The position numbers were made by a program, and so were the translations under genes. A DNA stretch of 64,000 nucleotides, from contig NZ_FKII01000047.1 in NCBI RefSeq assembly GCF_900078745.1, forward strand, positions 1 to 64,000, in the 5' to 3' direction. A model generated the notes under the pieces. That model was not told the DNA's origin. It made no database searches and saw nothing but the letters and a program-made list of their open reading frames with translations. The stretch comes from Candidatus Ichthyocystis sparus. Lineage in GTDB: Bacteria > Pseudomonadota > Gammaproteobacteria > Burkholderiales > 2013Ark19i. This document shows positions 29,691 to 39,393 of the stretch, piece by piece; position 1 is the first letter of the stretch, and each line of letters begins with the position of its first letter.

Positions 29691-32600
29691 TTAATAGTTC
29701 TGGTTAGAACTATCAACAAGCTCTTTAATCTTTTCCAATAAAAGTTTATACCTTCCGTCAAAGTCGCTATTATATAAAAGTGTATGTCCAATTGATCCTC
29801 TTATGCTCTTAAGTTGTGAATACAAAGCATATATAACACTAGTAGGTAAGTCAGATATAACTGCAAAATAACTATCCAAAGCTTCTCTAGCAGCAAATAA
29901 CGCAGCAGGTACTCCAAAACTATTAGAAGCTACTAATACATTAACTAATTCATCCTTTGGTATTAAGCTAAGCAATCGTCCATAAGATTTAACCGCTTCA
30001 GGAAAATTATTTTTTAGTGCCGCAAATAAACCAGATATACCATCTGATCGTCTAGATATTACGGTATCTAAAAGCATATTATCAAAGAATTCACCTAATA
30101 TATAATCCTTAAATATAATTGTTCTTTCTAACAATTTTCTAAAGGCATCTACAGTACCATGGTGTCCCTCTTGCATAGCCATAAACAAACCTGAAATATT
30201 ATTATCACCACTTTTGCACATTAATAAATCAAATACCATATCAGCCAATAAGACATCTTCTACGTATCCCATCATACTAATAAATCTATCTAACAACACG
30301 CCAAAAGCAGCTACTGAATCAGTATTTCCTTCCTGCAAAGCCATAAATAATCCGTCAATGTTTGTGCTAGTTCTAGCTTTCAACAATTTAAAAATCATAT
30401 TTACAAGCTTATTGTGAGATACATAACCTCTCATTAGTATTAGTTTGTCAATTAGCAAAGCAAAAGCAACAACAGAACCAGCATGCCCTCTACGTAGGGC
30501 TGTAAACACGGGACTCTCACCATAAGAAGGTGAGAAATATGAAATCAAGGCATAGATAATATCAGCTAATTTATCATCTGATATAGTGCCCCTTAATAAT
30601 GATAAAACTTTATCTAATAATCTTGAGTAAGCTTCTATAGCACTAACTCTATTATTATATACTCCCATAAATAATGCAGATATTCCATCACTTCTTTTAG
30701 CGGATACAATACTTAAAACTAGGTTAGCAAAATCATCGAGAGACATTTTGTCTCTAATTGTCATCAATTGTTTTTCTATTAAAACACCATATGAGTCAAT
30801 ACAATTAGCATATCCTTCCTGCATGGCTACAAGTAGAGCAGGGTCTCCATTACTATTTTTAGAAATTAATAACTCTGGCAATAGATCAATTTGCTCATCA
30901 CAAGAAAGTGCCTGCAAGAAATAATTATATGCTGCCAAAGATTGTGGATTATTATGAAACATGAATGCATAAACGGCAGGATATCCATCACCATCTTTAA
31001 GACAAAATATTTCTTTTCTAACTTCTTTAGATGCATATACTAATAATGAACTATATGCACCAACAACATCCATATTGTTTTGTGATAATGGTGCAAATAT
31101 GCCGGGTATATTGTCACCTCTTATAGCAGATAATATATCTAACATCATAGAATTAAATATCTTTTCAGATATACTGTGCTTTAGTAAAACGAATCTACTT
31201 ATTAACCCGCCAAAAGCAAGTACCGCATCAGTATGACCTTTTTGCAAAGCAGAAAATAGACCAGTATCACCTGCGCCATTAGACATCAATAATTCAAAAA
31301 TTATATCTGCCATATAAGCACCAGGCAAATAATCTTTCATAAGAAGCAATTTATCTACCAAAGTGCCAAAAGCAAGTACTGTATCAGAACAACCCTTTTG
31401 CAAAGCAAAAAATAGAATGGGAATTCCTCTTGTATCTTTACAATTCAACAATCCAAAAATCATATCAGATAACTTTTTACTATCCATAATATCTTTAAGT
31501 ATAAAAATTCTATCTACAAGCCTACCAAAAGATAAAACAGCTCTAGTATTATTTTTTGATACAGCTATACAAAGAGCAGACAATCCATCTTTACGCTTTG
31601 CTAGCAAAGTATCGAGGAGCATTCCATAAAAATCTTCTATAGACATTCTATATCTTATATTCATTAATCTATCGAGCAACAAACCAAAATTATCAATACT
31701 TTCACTATTATCTTGTTGCATAGCTATAAACAATGCTGGCACGCCCTCAGGAGACTTATTATTTATGATATCGGGTAACAAATTTACTTGTTCATCATAG
31801 GAAAGTTCCTGTAAAAAATTATCATACAGTATTACGGAGTTAGGCTTATCCTGTTCCATTGCCAAGTGAAGTGCAGAAACACCTGAAGAGTTTTTAGCAA
31901 AAAATATCTCTCTCCTAACATCACAACTTAACGTTGAAAAAGATCTAGATTCTAGTACTCCTCTAATATCAAACGAACTAATATTGCTAAGCATCATATG
32001 ATATATCATACATCCAGAAATTCTATCCTGAGACAGAGTTTCTAAAGTTGAAAAATACAAATTTGCATCTTTTATATCAGAATACTCATATATTGAGCAT
32101 TCATTTTCTATTGTCTCAGATTCATTATTTCCAAAATAATCTTTATAATAACATTTACCAACAAACATTCTTAAAGAAAATTTTCTTAAATCTAGAAATT
32201 CCCCGGGATTTAAAACTTCGCTCCGCGCTATAACGTTAGTCCTATTAGGATCAAAAAAATGCACTACCCACCTATTTCTCGATATCCCTCCTACTTCCTT
32301 AATTTTATGCATAATCTTAAAAGACATTGCATGATTACAACTCTGCAAAATAAAAAATCTCTGCTCCCCAGAAGAGGTGGTAGATGCTATTTTGTGCAAA
32401 AAATTACCAAATTTATCACAAACTATAATATGCCTACCACACGAATTTCTTATTATATTTTTATGAACTTCTTCAAAATTACCAAAATTACCGAAAACTG
32501 TTTTTTTATCAGAAAATGCTCTTCTTATTGAGTCTTCATCTGAAAACAATTCACTAATTTTCATTTTACTGTTACTTCTATAACAATCCATGCTATTTAA

Positions 32601-32783
32601 AGTGAATAGTGAAGAAAATTGAGTACAATTGGCAATTTTTCCATCAACTTTAACTTTGCCATTTAAATTTAACAAACTTCCAACATTTTTACTAGATATG
32701 TATGGTAAATTCTTTTCATCAGATGGTATTATTTCCATAGAATGTGGGGACATATGAAAATGCGTGCTGTAACTAAGATACAT
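29691..32783 (-). CDS. I-9: ShET2/EspL-like protease effector with ankyrin-like repeats, 1030 aa
   Basis: About 14 repeats. A 9-residue insertion (around S-D-K-K-T-V-F-G-N, residues ~91-101) in the protease-like domain shifts the triad to Cys53 (A-N-C-T-Q-F), His151, Asp178. The insertion lies between Cys and His, in a region that also varies in I-11. A ~500-bp stretch encoding residues ~760-930 is almost identical to I-10, strong evidence for recent gene conversion. ATG with leader AAAGCAGAGTGAA. Confidence 0.92.
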   Translation of the reverse strand: MYLSYSTHFHMSPHSMEIIPSDEKNLPYISSKNVGSLLNLNGKVKVDGKIANCTQFSSLFTLNSMDCYRSNSKMKISELFSDEDSIRRAFSDKKTVFGNFGNFEEVHKNIIRNSCGRHIIVCDKFGNFLHKIASTTSSGEQRFFILQSCNHAMSFKIMHKIKEVGGISRNRWVVHFFDPNRTNVIARSEVLNPGEFLDLRKFSLRMFVGKCYYKDYFGNNESETIENECSIYEYSDIKDANLYFSTLETLSQDRISGCMIYHMMLSNISSFDIRGVLESRSFSTLSCDVRREIFFAKNSSGVSALHLAMEQDKPNSVILYDNFLQELSYDEQVNLLPDIINNKSPEGVPALFIAMQQDNSESIDNFGLLLDRLMNIRYRMSIEDFYGMLLDTLLAKRKDGLSALCIAVSKNNTRAVLSFGRLVDRIFILKDIMDSKKLSDMIFGLLNCKDTRGIPILFFALQKGCSDTVLAFGTLVDKLLLMKDYLPGAYMADIIFELLMSNGAGDTGLFSALQKGHTDAVLAFGGLISRFVLLKHSISEKIFNSMMLDILSAIRGDNIPGIFAPLSQNNMDVVGAYSSLLVYASKEVRKEIFCLKDGDGYPAVYAFMFHNNPQSLAAYNYFLQALSCDEQIDLLPELLISKNSNGDPALLVAMQEGYANCIDSYGVLIEKQLMTIRDKMSLDDFANLVLSIVSAKRSDGISALFMGVYNNRVSAIEAYSRLLDKVLSLLRGTISDDKLADIIYALISYFSPSYGESPVFTALRRGHAGSVVAFALLIDKLILMRGYVSHNKLVNMIFKLLKARTSTNIDGLFMALQEGNTDSVAAFGVLLDRFISMMGYVEDVLLADMVFDLLMCKSGDNNISGLFMAMQEGHHGTVDAFRKLLERTIIFKDYILGEFFDNMLLDTVISRRSDGISGLFAALKNNFPEAVKSYGRLLSLIPKDELVNVLVASNSFGVPAALFAAREALDSYFAVISDLPTSVIYALYSQLKSIRGSIGHTLLYNSDFDGRYKLLLEKIKELVDSSNQNY

Positions 32784-33077
32784 TTCACTCTGCTTTATTT
32801 TATCATCATAATTACTACTATAATTCTACATATATAACTACGCTTTAGAATATTTAACATAATATGCATATACAAAAAATAATCTTCTAATTCTAAAAAA
32901 ATTACTTACCTTACATTAAGTTAATATGTTAGTGGGTGATTTACTATATGTAATGGTAATTATTGCCAAGTTTTTCCATTAACAATATTAATTATTTAAT
33001 GAAATTTAAACACTGCAAATTAGGAAAATTAAATATGTTATATTTTGGTAGTAATTTATGCATCTGGCACACAAATT

Positions 33078-35990
33078 TTAACGATTATGCCTAGAGTTTC
33101 TAGCAATTTCTTTAGCCCTTTCTAGTAAAATGGTATACTTTCCATCAAGATCACTATTACCTGAAAGTGTATGTCCAATTGACCTTCTTATGGTCTTAAG
33201 TCGTGAATACAAAGCACATATAACATTGGTAGGCAAGTCAGATATTATTTCGAAATAACTACTCAAGGCCTCATTACCAGCAAATAAGGCAGCAGGTATG
33301 CCAAAACCATCAGAAGCTACTAATACATTAACCAATTCATCCTTTGGTATTAAGCTAAGCAATCGTCCATAAGATTTAACTACTTCAGGAAAATTATTTT
33401 TTAGTGCCGCAAATAAACCAGATATACCATCTGATCGTCTAGATATTATGGTATCTAAAAGCATATTATCAAAGAATTCACCTAATATATAATCCTTAAA
33501 TATAATTGTTCTTTCTAACAATTTTCTAAAGGCATCTACAGTACCATGGTGTCCCTCTTGCATAGCCATAAACAAACCTGAAATATTATTATCACCACTT
33601 TTGCACATTAATAAATCAAATACCATATCAGCCAATAAGACATCTTCTACGTATCCCATCATACCAATAAATCTATCTAACAACACGCCAAAAGCAGCTA
33701 CTGAATCAGTATTTCCTTCCTGCAAAGCCATAAATAATCCGTCAATGTTTGTGCTAGTTCTAGCTTTCAACAATTTAAAAATCATATTTACAAGCTTACT
33801 GTGAGATACATAACCTCTCATTAGTATTAGTTTATCAATTAGCAAACCAAAAGCAACAACAGAACCAGCATGCCCTCTACGTAGGGCTGTAAATATAGAA
33901 CCCTCATCGTAAGACGGTGAGTAATATGAAATTAGGGCATGGATAATATCAGCTAGTCTATCATCTGATATAGTACCCCTTAATAATGATAAAACTTTAT
34001 CTAATAATTTTGAGTAAGCTTCTATAGCACTAACTCTATTATTATACATTCCCATAAACAATGCAGATATTCCGTCACTTCTTTTAGCAGACACAATACT
34101 TAAAACTAGGTTAGCAAAATCATCGGGAGACATTCTATTTCTAATTTTAATTAATTGTTTTTCTATCAAAACACCATATGCGTCAATACAATCAGCATGT
34201 CCTTCTTGCATGGCCATAAATAGAGCAGGGTCTCCGTTATCATTTTTAGAAATTAACAACCTTGGCAATAAATCCATTTGCTCATCACAAGAAAGTGCCT
34301 GCAAGAAATAATTATATGCTGTCAAAGATTGTGGATTATTATGAAATATTAACGCATAAATGGCAGGGTATCCATTACTATATTTAACACAAAATATTTC
34401 TTTTCTAACTTCTTTAGATGCGTATACCAGTAATGAACTATATGCAGTAACAACATTAGTATTATTTTTTATTAATGGTATGAATATGCCAAGTTTATTA
34501 TTGCCTCCCACAGCCATTAATATATTTAGCATCATAGAGTTAAACCTAAATTCAGGTATACTGTGTCTTAGTGACGAAAATTTACTTACTAACCCACCAA
34601 AGGCAATAACTGTATCAAAATGGCCATTTTGCAAAGCAGAAAATAGACCAGGAGCTCTTTTGTTATATGTATAACTCAATAATCTAAAAATTATATTAGA
34701 TAATTTCTCACTACCTATACTGTCTTTAAGTACAAAAATACTATCAAAAAAATTACCAAAAGCCAAAATAGCCTCAGCATTATTTTTCGATATAGCTATA
34801 GAAAGAGCAGAGCACCCACTTTCACGCTTTGAAAGCAAAACATTAAATAGTATTTCAGAAAATTTTTCTACAGATAATCTATGTCTTATATTAATTAGTC
34901 TGTTTATCAACAAAGCAAAATTATTAATACATTCAATGTTTCCATCTTGCATGGCCATAAATAATGCCGGTACTCCTTTAGGTGATTTAGTGTGTATAAT
35001 ATCAGGTAACAAACTCAATTCTTCATCATAAGAAAGTTCTTTCAAAAAGTCATCATAGGATATCATAGAGTTAAAATAGTTTTGTTCCATAACTAACTGA
35101 AGAGCAGAAACACCTAAAGAGCTTTTGGCAAAAAATATCTCCTTTCTAGCATTAGCACTCAACGTTAAGAAAGATCTGTATTTTACTACTCCTCTAATAT
35201 CCAATGAACTAATATTATTAGACATCATGTGATATATCATGCACCCAGAAATATTATCCTGGGATAAGGTTTCTAAAGTTGAAAAATCCAAACTTGCTTC
35301 TCTTATGTCAGAGTACTCATATATTGCACATTCATTTTCTACCGGCCCTAATGATTTAGGGCCTCCAAAATAATCCTTATAGGAACATTTTTTTATAAAC
35401 ATCCTTAAAGAAAATTTACTTAAGTCTAGAAATTCATTACAATTTAAGACTTCGCTACGTGATACAACATTAGTCTTATTAGGATCAAAAAAATGTACTA
35501 CCCATCTATCTGTAGATACTCCTTCTATTTTTTTAGGTTTATGCATGACCTTAAAAGACATTGCATGACTGCAACTTTGTAAGATAAAAAATCTCTGCTC
35601 CCCAGAATGGGTGGTAGATGCTATTTCGTGCAAAAAATTACCAAATTTATCGCAAGCTATAACGTGCCTGGCACATGAATTTTTTATTATATTTTTATAA
35701 ATTTCTCTAAAATTACCAGGAACTGCCCTTCTTATTGAATCTTCATCATAAAACAGTTCGTTAATTTTAACTTTTTTGCTACTTCTATAAGAATCAATGC
35801 TATTTAAAGTAAATAATGAAACTAAATGAGAACAATTAATAATTTCCCTATCAACTTCAACTTTGCCATTTAAGTTTAATATATCTCCAACTTTCTTATT
35901 AGATATATAAGGCAAATCCTTCCTGTAGGACGGTAATTCTTCCATAGAATATGAGGCTATATGAGCATGCTTATTGTAATCGAAATCCAC
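33078..35990 (-). CDS. I-10: ShET2/EspL-like protease effector, 970 aa, GTG start
   Basis: About 13 repeats: two units present in I-1 are deleted in frame after A-P-G-L-F-S-A-L-Q. Triad Cys53 (I-N-C-S-H-L), His142 (C-S-H-A-M-S-F), Asp169. The start aligned with sister genes (x-D-F-D-Y-N) is GTG at 35988-35990, where others have ATG; leader AAAGAAGAATGCC is also diverged. The next in-frame ATG is Met16, at 35943-35945, which would still leave the triad intact. The GTG may lower expression. Shares the conversion tract with I-9. Confidence 0.9.
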   Translation of the reverse strand: MDFDYNKHAHIASYSMEELPSYRKDLPYISNKKVGDILNLNGKVEVDREIINCSHLVSLFTLNSIDSYRSSKKVKINELFYDEDSIRRAVPGNFREIYKNIIKNSCARHVIACDKFGNFLHEIASTTHSGEQRFFILQSCSHAMSFKVMHKPKKIEGVSTDRWVVHFFDPNKTNVVSRSEVLNCNEFLDLSKFSLRMFIKKCSYKDYFGGPKSLGPVENECAIYEYSDIREASLDFSTLETLSQDNISGCMIYHMMSNNISSLDIRGVVKYRSFLTLSANARKEIFFAKSSLGVSALQLVMEQNYFNSMISYDDFLKELSYDEELSLLPDIIHTKSPKGVPALFMAMQDGNIECINNFALLINRLINIRHRLSVEKFSEILFNVLLSKRESGCSALSIAISKNNAEAILAFGNFFDSIFVLKDSIGSEKLSNIIFRLLSYTYNKRAPGLFSALQNGHFDTVIAFGGLVSKFSSLRHSIPEFRFNSMMLNILMAVGGNNKLGIFIPLIKNNTNVVTAYSSLLVYASKEVRKEIFCVKYSNGYPAIYALIFHNNPQSLTAYNYFLQALSCDEQMDLLPRLLISKNDNGDPALFMAMQEGHADCIDAYGVLIEKQLIKIRNRMSPDDFANLVLSIVSAKRSDGISALFMGMYNNRVSAIEAYSKLLDKVLSLLRGTISDDRLADIIHALISYYSPSYDEGSIFTALRRGHAGSVVAFGLLIDKLILMRGYVSHSKLVNMIFKLLKARTSTNIDGLFMALQEGNTDSVAAFGVLLDRFIGMMGYVEDVLLADMVFDLLMCKSGDNNISGLFMAMQEGHHGTVDAFRKLLERTIIFKDYILGEFFDNMLLDTIISRRSDGISGLFAALKNNFPEVVKSYGRLLSLIPKDELVNVLVASDGFGIPAALFAGNEALSSYFEIISDLPTNVICALYSRLKTIRRSIGHTLSGNSDLDGKYTILLERAKEIARNSRHNR

Positions 35991-36102
35991 GGCATTCTTC
36001 TTTATTTTACCATCAGTATTATTACTATAGATCTATATTACAGGACATTACTCTAGCACTTTTAATACGAACGAGTATATCTAGTAGATAACTTAAGTAC
36101 AA

Positions 36103-39100
36103 TTACATATATCTGGAGCTTCTAGCAAGTTCTTTAATCTTTTCCAATAAAAGTTTATACTTTACATCAAGATCGCCATTACTTGAAAGCATATGTCCAA
36201 TAGATCTTCTCATGCTATTAAGTCGTGAATACAAAGCATATATAATCTTAGTGGGCAAGTCAGATATTATTTCTAAATAACTATCCAAAGCCTCCTTACC
36301 AGCAAACAATGCAGCAGGTGTACCAGAACTATCAGAGGCCACTAATATGTCAACTAATTCATCTTTAGGTATTAGGCTAAGCAATAGCCCATAAGATTTA
36401 ACCACTTTAGGAAAATTATTTTTTAGTGCCGCAAATAAACCAGACATACCATCTGACCGCCTAGAGACTACAGTATCTAAAAGGATAATATTAAAATACC
36501 CACTAGATATATCATCCTTAAATACAATTGCTTTTTCTAATAATTTCCTAAAAGCATCTACAGTACTATGGTGTCCTTCTTGCATAGCCACAAACAATCC
36601 TGGAATATCATCACCACCACTTTTACACATCAGTAAATCAAATACCATACCGGCCAATGTAATATCTTCTATGTCTCCTTTCATACTAAGAAATTTATCC
36701 AACAATGAGGAAAAAGCATCTACAGTACTATGGTGTCCTTCTTGCATAGCCATAAATAATCCGTCAATATTTTTTATGGTTCTAGCCTTCAACAATTTAA
36801 AAATCATTTTTGCTAGTTTATCGTGAGATATATGATCTTTCATTAATATTAGTTTATCAACTAATAAACCAAAAGCAGTAATAGAACTAGCATATCCTCT
36901 AGATAATCCCACAAACATAGGACTCTCACCATAGGAAGGCGAGTAATAGGAAATTAAACTATAAATACTATTAGCCAGTCTATCATATGATATAACACCA
37001 TTCAGTAGCAATAAAACCCTATCTAATAACCCTGCATAGGATGCTACAACATTAGTTCTATTCCTGTACATTCCTATAGATAAAGCAGATACCCCATCAC
37101 TCATCTTAGCAAATGCAATATTTAAAACTAGACCAGCAAAATCATCAGGAGACATTCGGTCTCTGATCATCATTAATTGATTTTCTATCAAGATGTTATA
37201 TGAATCAATGAAACTACTACATCCTTCTTGCATAGCTAAAAATAGGGCAGGAACATTATTATTATTTTTAGAAACTAATATCTCTGGCAGTAGCTCAATT
37301 TGTTCATCACAAGAAAGTGCTTGCAGAAAATGCCCGTATGATATCATAGATTGTGGGTTATTATAAAACAAAAAGCCCCAAAGGGCAGGTGATCCATTAC
37401 TATCTTTAACACAAAATATTTCTTTTCTAACTTCTTTAGATGCATGTACTAATAGTGAAGTATATGCACCAATAACATCAATATCGTTTGAAGCTAGTAA
37501 TTCAAATATTCCAGGTGTGTTGCTACTTATTCTAGACATCAATAGATTTAACATCATAGAGTCAAAAATAGCTTTAGGTATACTGTCCTTTAGGAGCACA
37601 AATTTACTAATTAATCCACTAAAAGCAATTACTGTATCAGTATGACCTTTTTGCAAAGCAAAAAATAGACCAGTGTATCCTTCATTATTAGTATATCCTA
37701 CATTAAGTTTATTATACAACAATCTAAAAATCATTTTTGCCATACGACCTTCAGGTACATGCCCCTTCATAACAAGTAGCCTATCTATCAATGTCCCAAA
37801 AACACGTACTGCATCAGCACAACCTCTTAGGAGAGCATAAAACAGACCAGCATTTCCGTCTTTATCTTTATAATCCAACAACATAAAAATCATATTAGAC
37901 AATTCTATGCTACTGATCATATCTTCTTTAAGTATAAAAGTTTTATCCAAAAGATTGGCGAAAGCTAAAATAGCACCAGCATTATTTTGGCACATAGCTA
38001 TAGAAAGAGCAGACAAGTTATCTACACGTTTGGCCAGCAAAATATCAAAGAAGAGCATTCTAGTAAAACATCCACCAATGCTATGTCTTAAACTAATCAA
38101 TCTATCTATCAATAAACCAAAATTATCAATACACTCAGTATGTCCTTCTTGCATAGCCATAAATAAAGCCAACGCACCTTCAGATGATCTGATTTTAAGA
38201 ATATCAGGTAACAAATTTACTTGCTCATCACAAGAAAGTTTTTCCAAAAAATTATCATACGATCTTATAGCGTCAGGATTATTTCGTTCCACAGCCACAT
38301 GAAGCGCAGAAGTACCTAGGGAGCTTTTATAAAAAAATATCTCCCTTTTAATATCAGCACTTAAAGTTGAAAAAGAACTTGACTCTACTACTCTTACAAT
38401 ATCCATTGGACCAATCTCATTAGACATCATATGATGTATCATGCACCCAGAAATACCATCCTGGGACATGGTCTCTAAAGTTGAAAAACCAGAACTTGCA
38501 TTTCTTACATCAGAATACTCATATATTGCACACTCATCTTCTATTGGCCCTAATTTAACATCTTCAAAGTAATCTTTATAAGTATCTTTAGTCATAAACA
38601 TTCTTAAAGAAAATTTACTTAGGTCTAAAAATTCTTCATAGTTCAAAACTGCGCTACGTGATACAACATTAGTTTTATTAGGATCAAAAAAATGTACTAC
38701 CCACTTATCTACTAATACTCCATCTACTTCCTTGGCTCTATGCATAATCTTAAAAGACATTACATGATTACCGCTATGTAAAATAAAAAATCTCTGCTCC
38801 CCAGGAGTAGTGGTAGATGCTATTTTACTCAAAAAATTACCAAACCTATCACAAGCTATAATATGCTTTCCACATGAGCTCCTTTCTATTTTAATTTCAT
38901 GAACTTCTTTAAGATTATTGAGAGCCGCTCTTTTTACTGATTCTTTATCCGAAAACAGCTCATTAATTTTCATTTTTTTTCTACTTCTATAACAAGTAAT
39001 GCTATTAAGAGTAAATAATAAAGATAAATCTTCGCAAGAAATATCTTTCCCATCAACTTCAACCTTGTTATTTAAACACAATAAACTTCCAACATTTTTT

Positions 39101-39192
39101 TTAGATATATAAGGAGAAATCTTTTCATCAGATGGCACTATCTCCATCGTATGTGAAGATATATGAATATGTGTACTACAGCCAAAGTCCAT
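36103..39192 (-). CDS. I-11: ShET2/EspL-like protease effector, 1029 aa, duplicated start region
   Basis: About 14 repeats; triad Cys53 (I-S-C-E-D-L), His143, Asp170 (one-residue insertion near E-I-K-I-E-R-S-S). A 13-bp duplication (GACATGGACTTTA) at the start gives three candidate ATGs. That at 39192 matches the family N-terminus (M-D-F-G-C-S-T-H-I-H). One at 39210 is in frame and adds six residues. One at 39205 is out of frame and stops after nine codons. I take 39192 as start. Inside, two successive repeats share a ~41-bp identical stretch (36550-36590 and 36712-36752). The upstream spacer is short. C-terminus S-S-R-Y-M. Confidence 0.88.
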   Translation of the reverse strand: MDFGCSTHIHISSHTMEIVPSDEKISPYISKKNVGSLLCLNNKVEVDGKDISCEDLSLLFTLNSITCYRSRKKMKINELFSDKESVKRAALNNLKEVHEIKIERSSCGKHIIACDRFGNFLSKIASTTTPGEQRFFILHSGNHVMSFKIMHRAKEVDGVLVDKWVVHFFDPNKTNVVSRSAVLNYEEFLDLSKFSLRMFMTKDTYKDYFEDVKLGPIEDECAIYEYSDVRNASSGFSTLETMSQDGISGCMIHHMMSNEIGPMDIVRVVESSSFSTLSADIKREIFFYKSSLGTSALHVAVERNNPDAIRSYDNFLEKLSCDEQVNLLPDILKIRSSEGALALFMAMQEGHTECIDNFGLLIDRLISLRHSIGGCFTRMLFFDILLAKRVDNLSALSIAMCQNNAGAILAFANLLDKTFILKEDMISSIELSNMIFMLLDYKDKDGNAGLFYALLRGCADAVRVFGTLIDRLLVMKGHVPEGRMAKMIFRLLYNKLNVGYTNNEGYTGLFFALQKGHTDTVIAFSGLISKFVLLKDSIPKAIFDSMMLNLLMSRISSNTPGIFELLASNDIDVIGAYTSLLVHASKEVRKEIFCVKDSNGSPALWGFLFYNNPQSMISYGHFLQALSCDEQIELLPEILVSKNNNNVPALFLAMQEGCSSFIDSYNILIENQLMMIRDRMSPDDFAGLVLNIAFAKMSDGVSALSIGMYRNRTNVVASYAGLLDRVLLLLNGVISYDRLANSIYSLISYYSPSYGESPMFVGLSRGYASSITAFGLLVDKLILMKDHISHDKLAKMIFKLLKARTIKNIDGLFMAMQEGHHSTVDAFSSLLDKFLSMKGDIEDITLAGMVFDLLMCKSGGDDIPGLFVAMQEGHHSTVDAFRKLLEKAIVFKDDISSGYFNIILLDTVVSRRSDGMSGLFAALKNNFPKVVKSYGLLLSLIPKDELVDILVASDSSGTPAALFAGKEALDSYLEIISDLPTKIIYALYSRLNSMRRSIGHMLSSNGDLDVKYKLLLEKIKELARSSRYM

Positions 39193-39208
39193 GTCTAAAG
39201 TCCATGTC
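39184..39208. repeat. 13-bp tandem duplication across the I-11 start codon
   Basis: The plus strand reads AAAGTCCATGTC, T, AAAGTCCATGTC. On the minus strand this duplicates the ATG and the next two codons out of phase, creating a nine-codon decoy frame upstream of and overlapping the true start. Confidence 0.85.
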
Positions 39209-39393
39209 ATTCCGATTCTGTATGAGCATTAACACTATAAGTATTACTACTATATGTTGTGCTTGATATAGATATAAGAACAAAATGTAGAGCACCACTT
39301 TATCATGATCAACATAAATTTTCATAGAAAAAATAGTATTCTAAAACAATTTCTTATGTTTATTTGGTATCTTATTGAATAATACATATTAAG

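Noticed and set aside
2807..34674. Many plus-strand open frames of 60-130 codons lying opposite the effector repeats (for example 9870-10124, 13197-13550, 23746-24144)
   Set aside because: They recur at the same place opposite each paralog, vary freely where the minus-strand protein is conserved, and lack ribosome-binding sites; they are antisense shadows of the repeat coding sequence.
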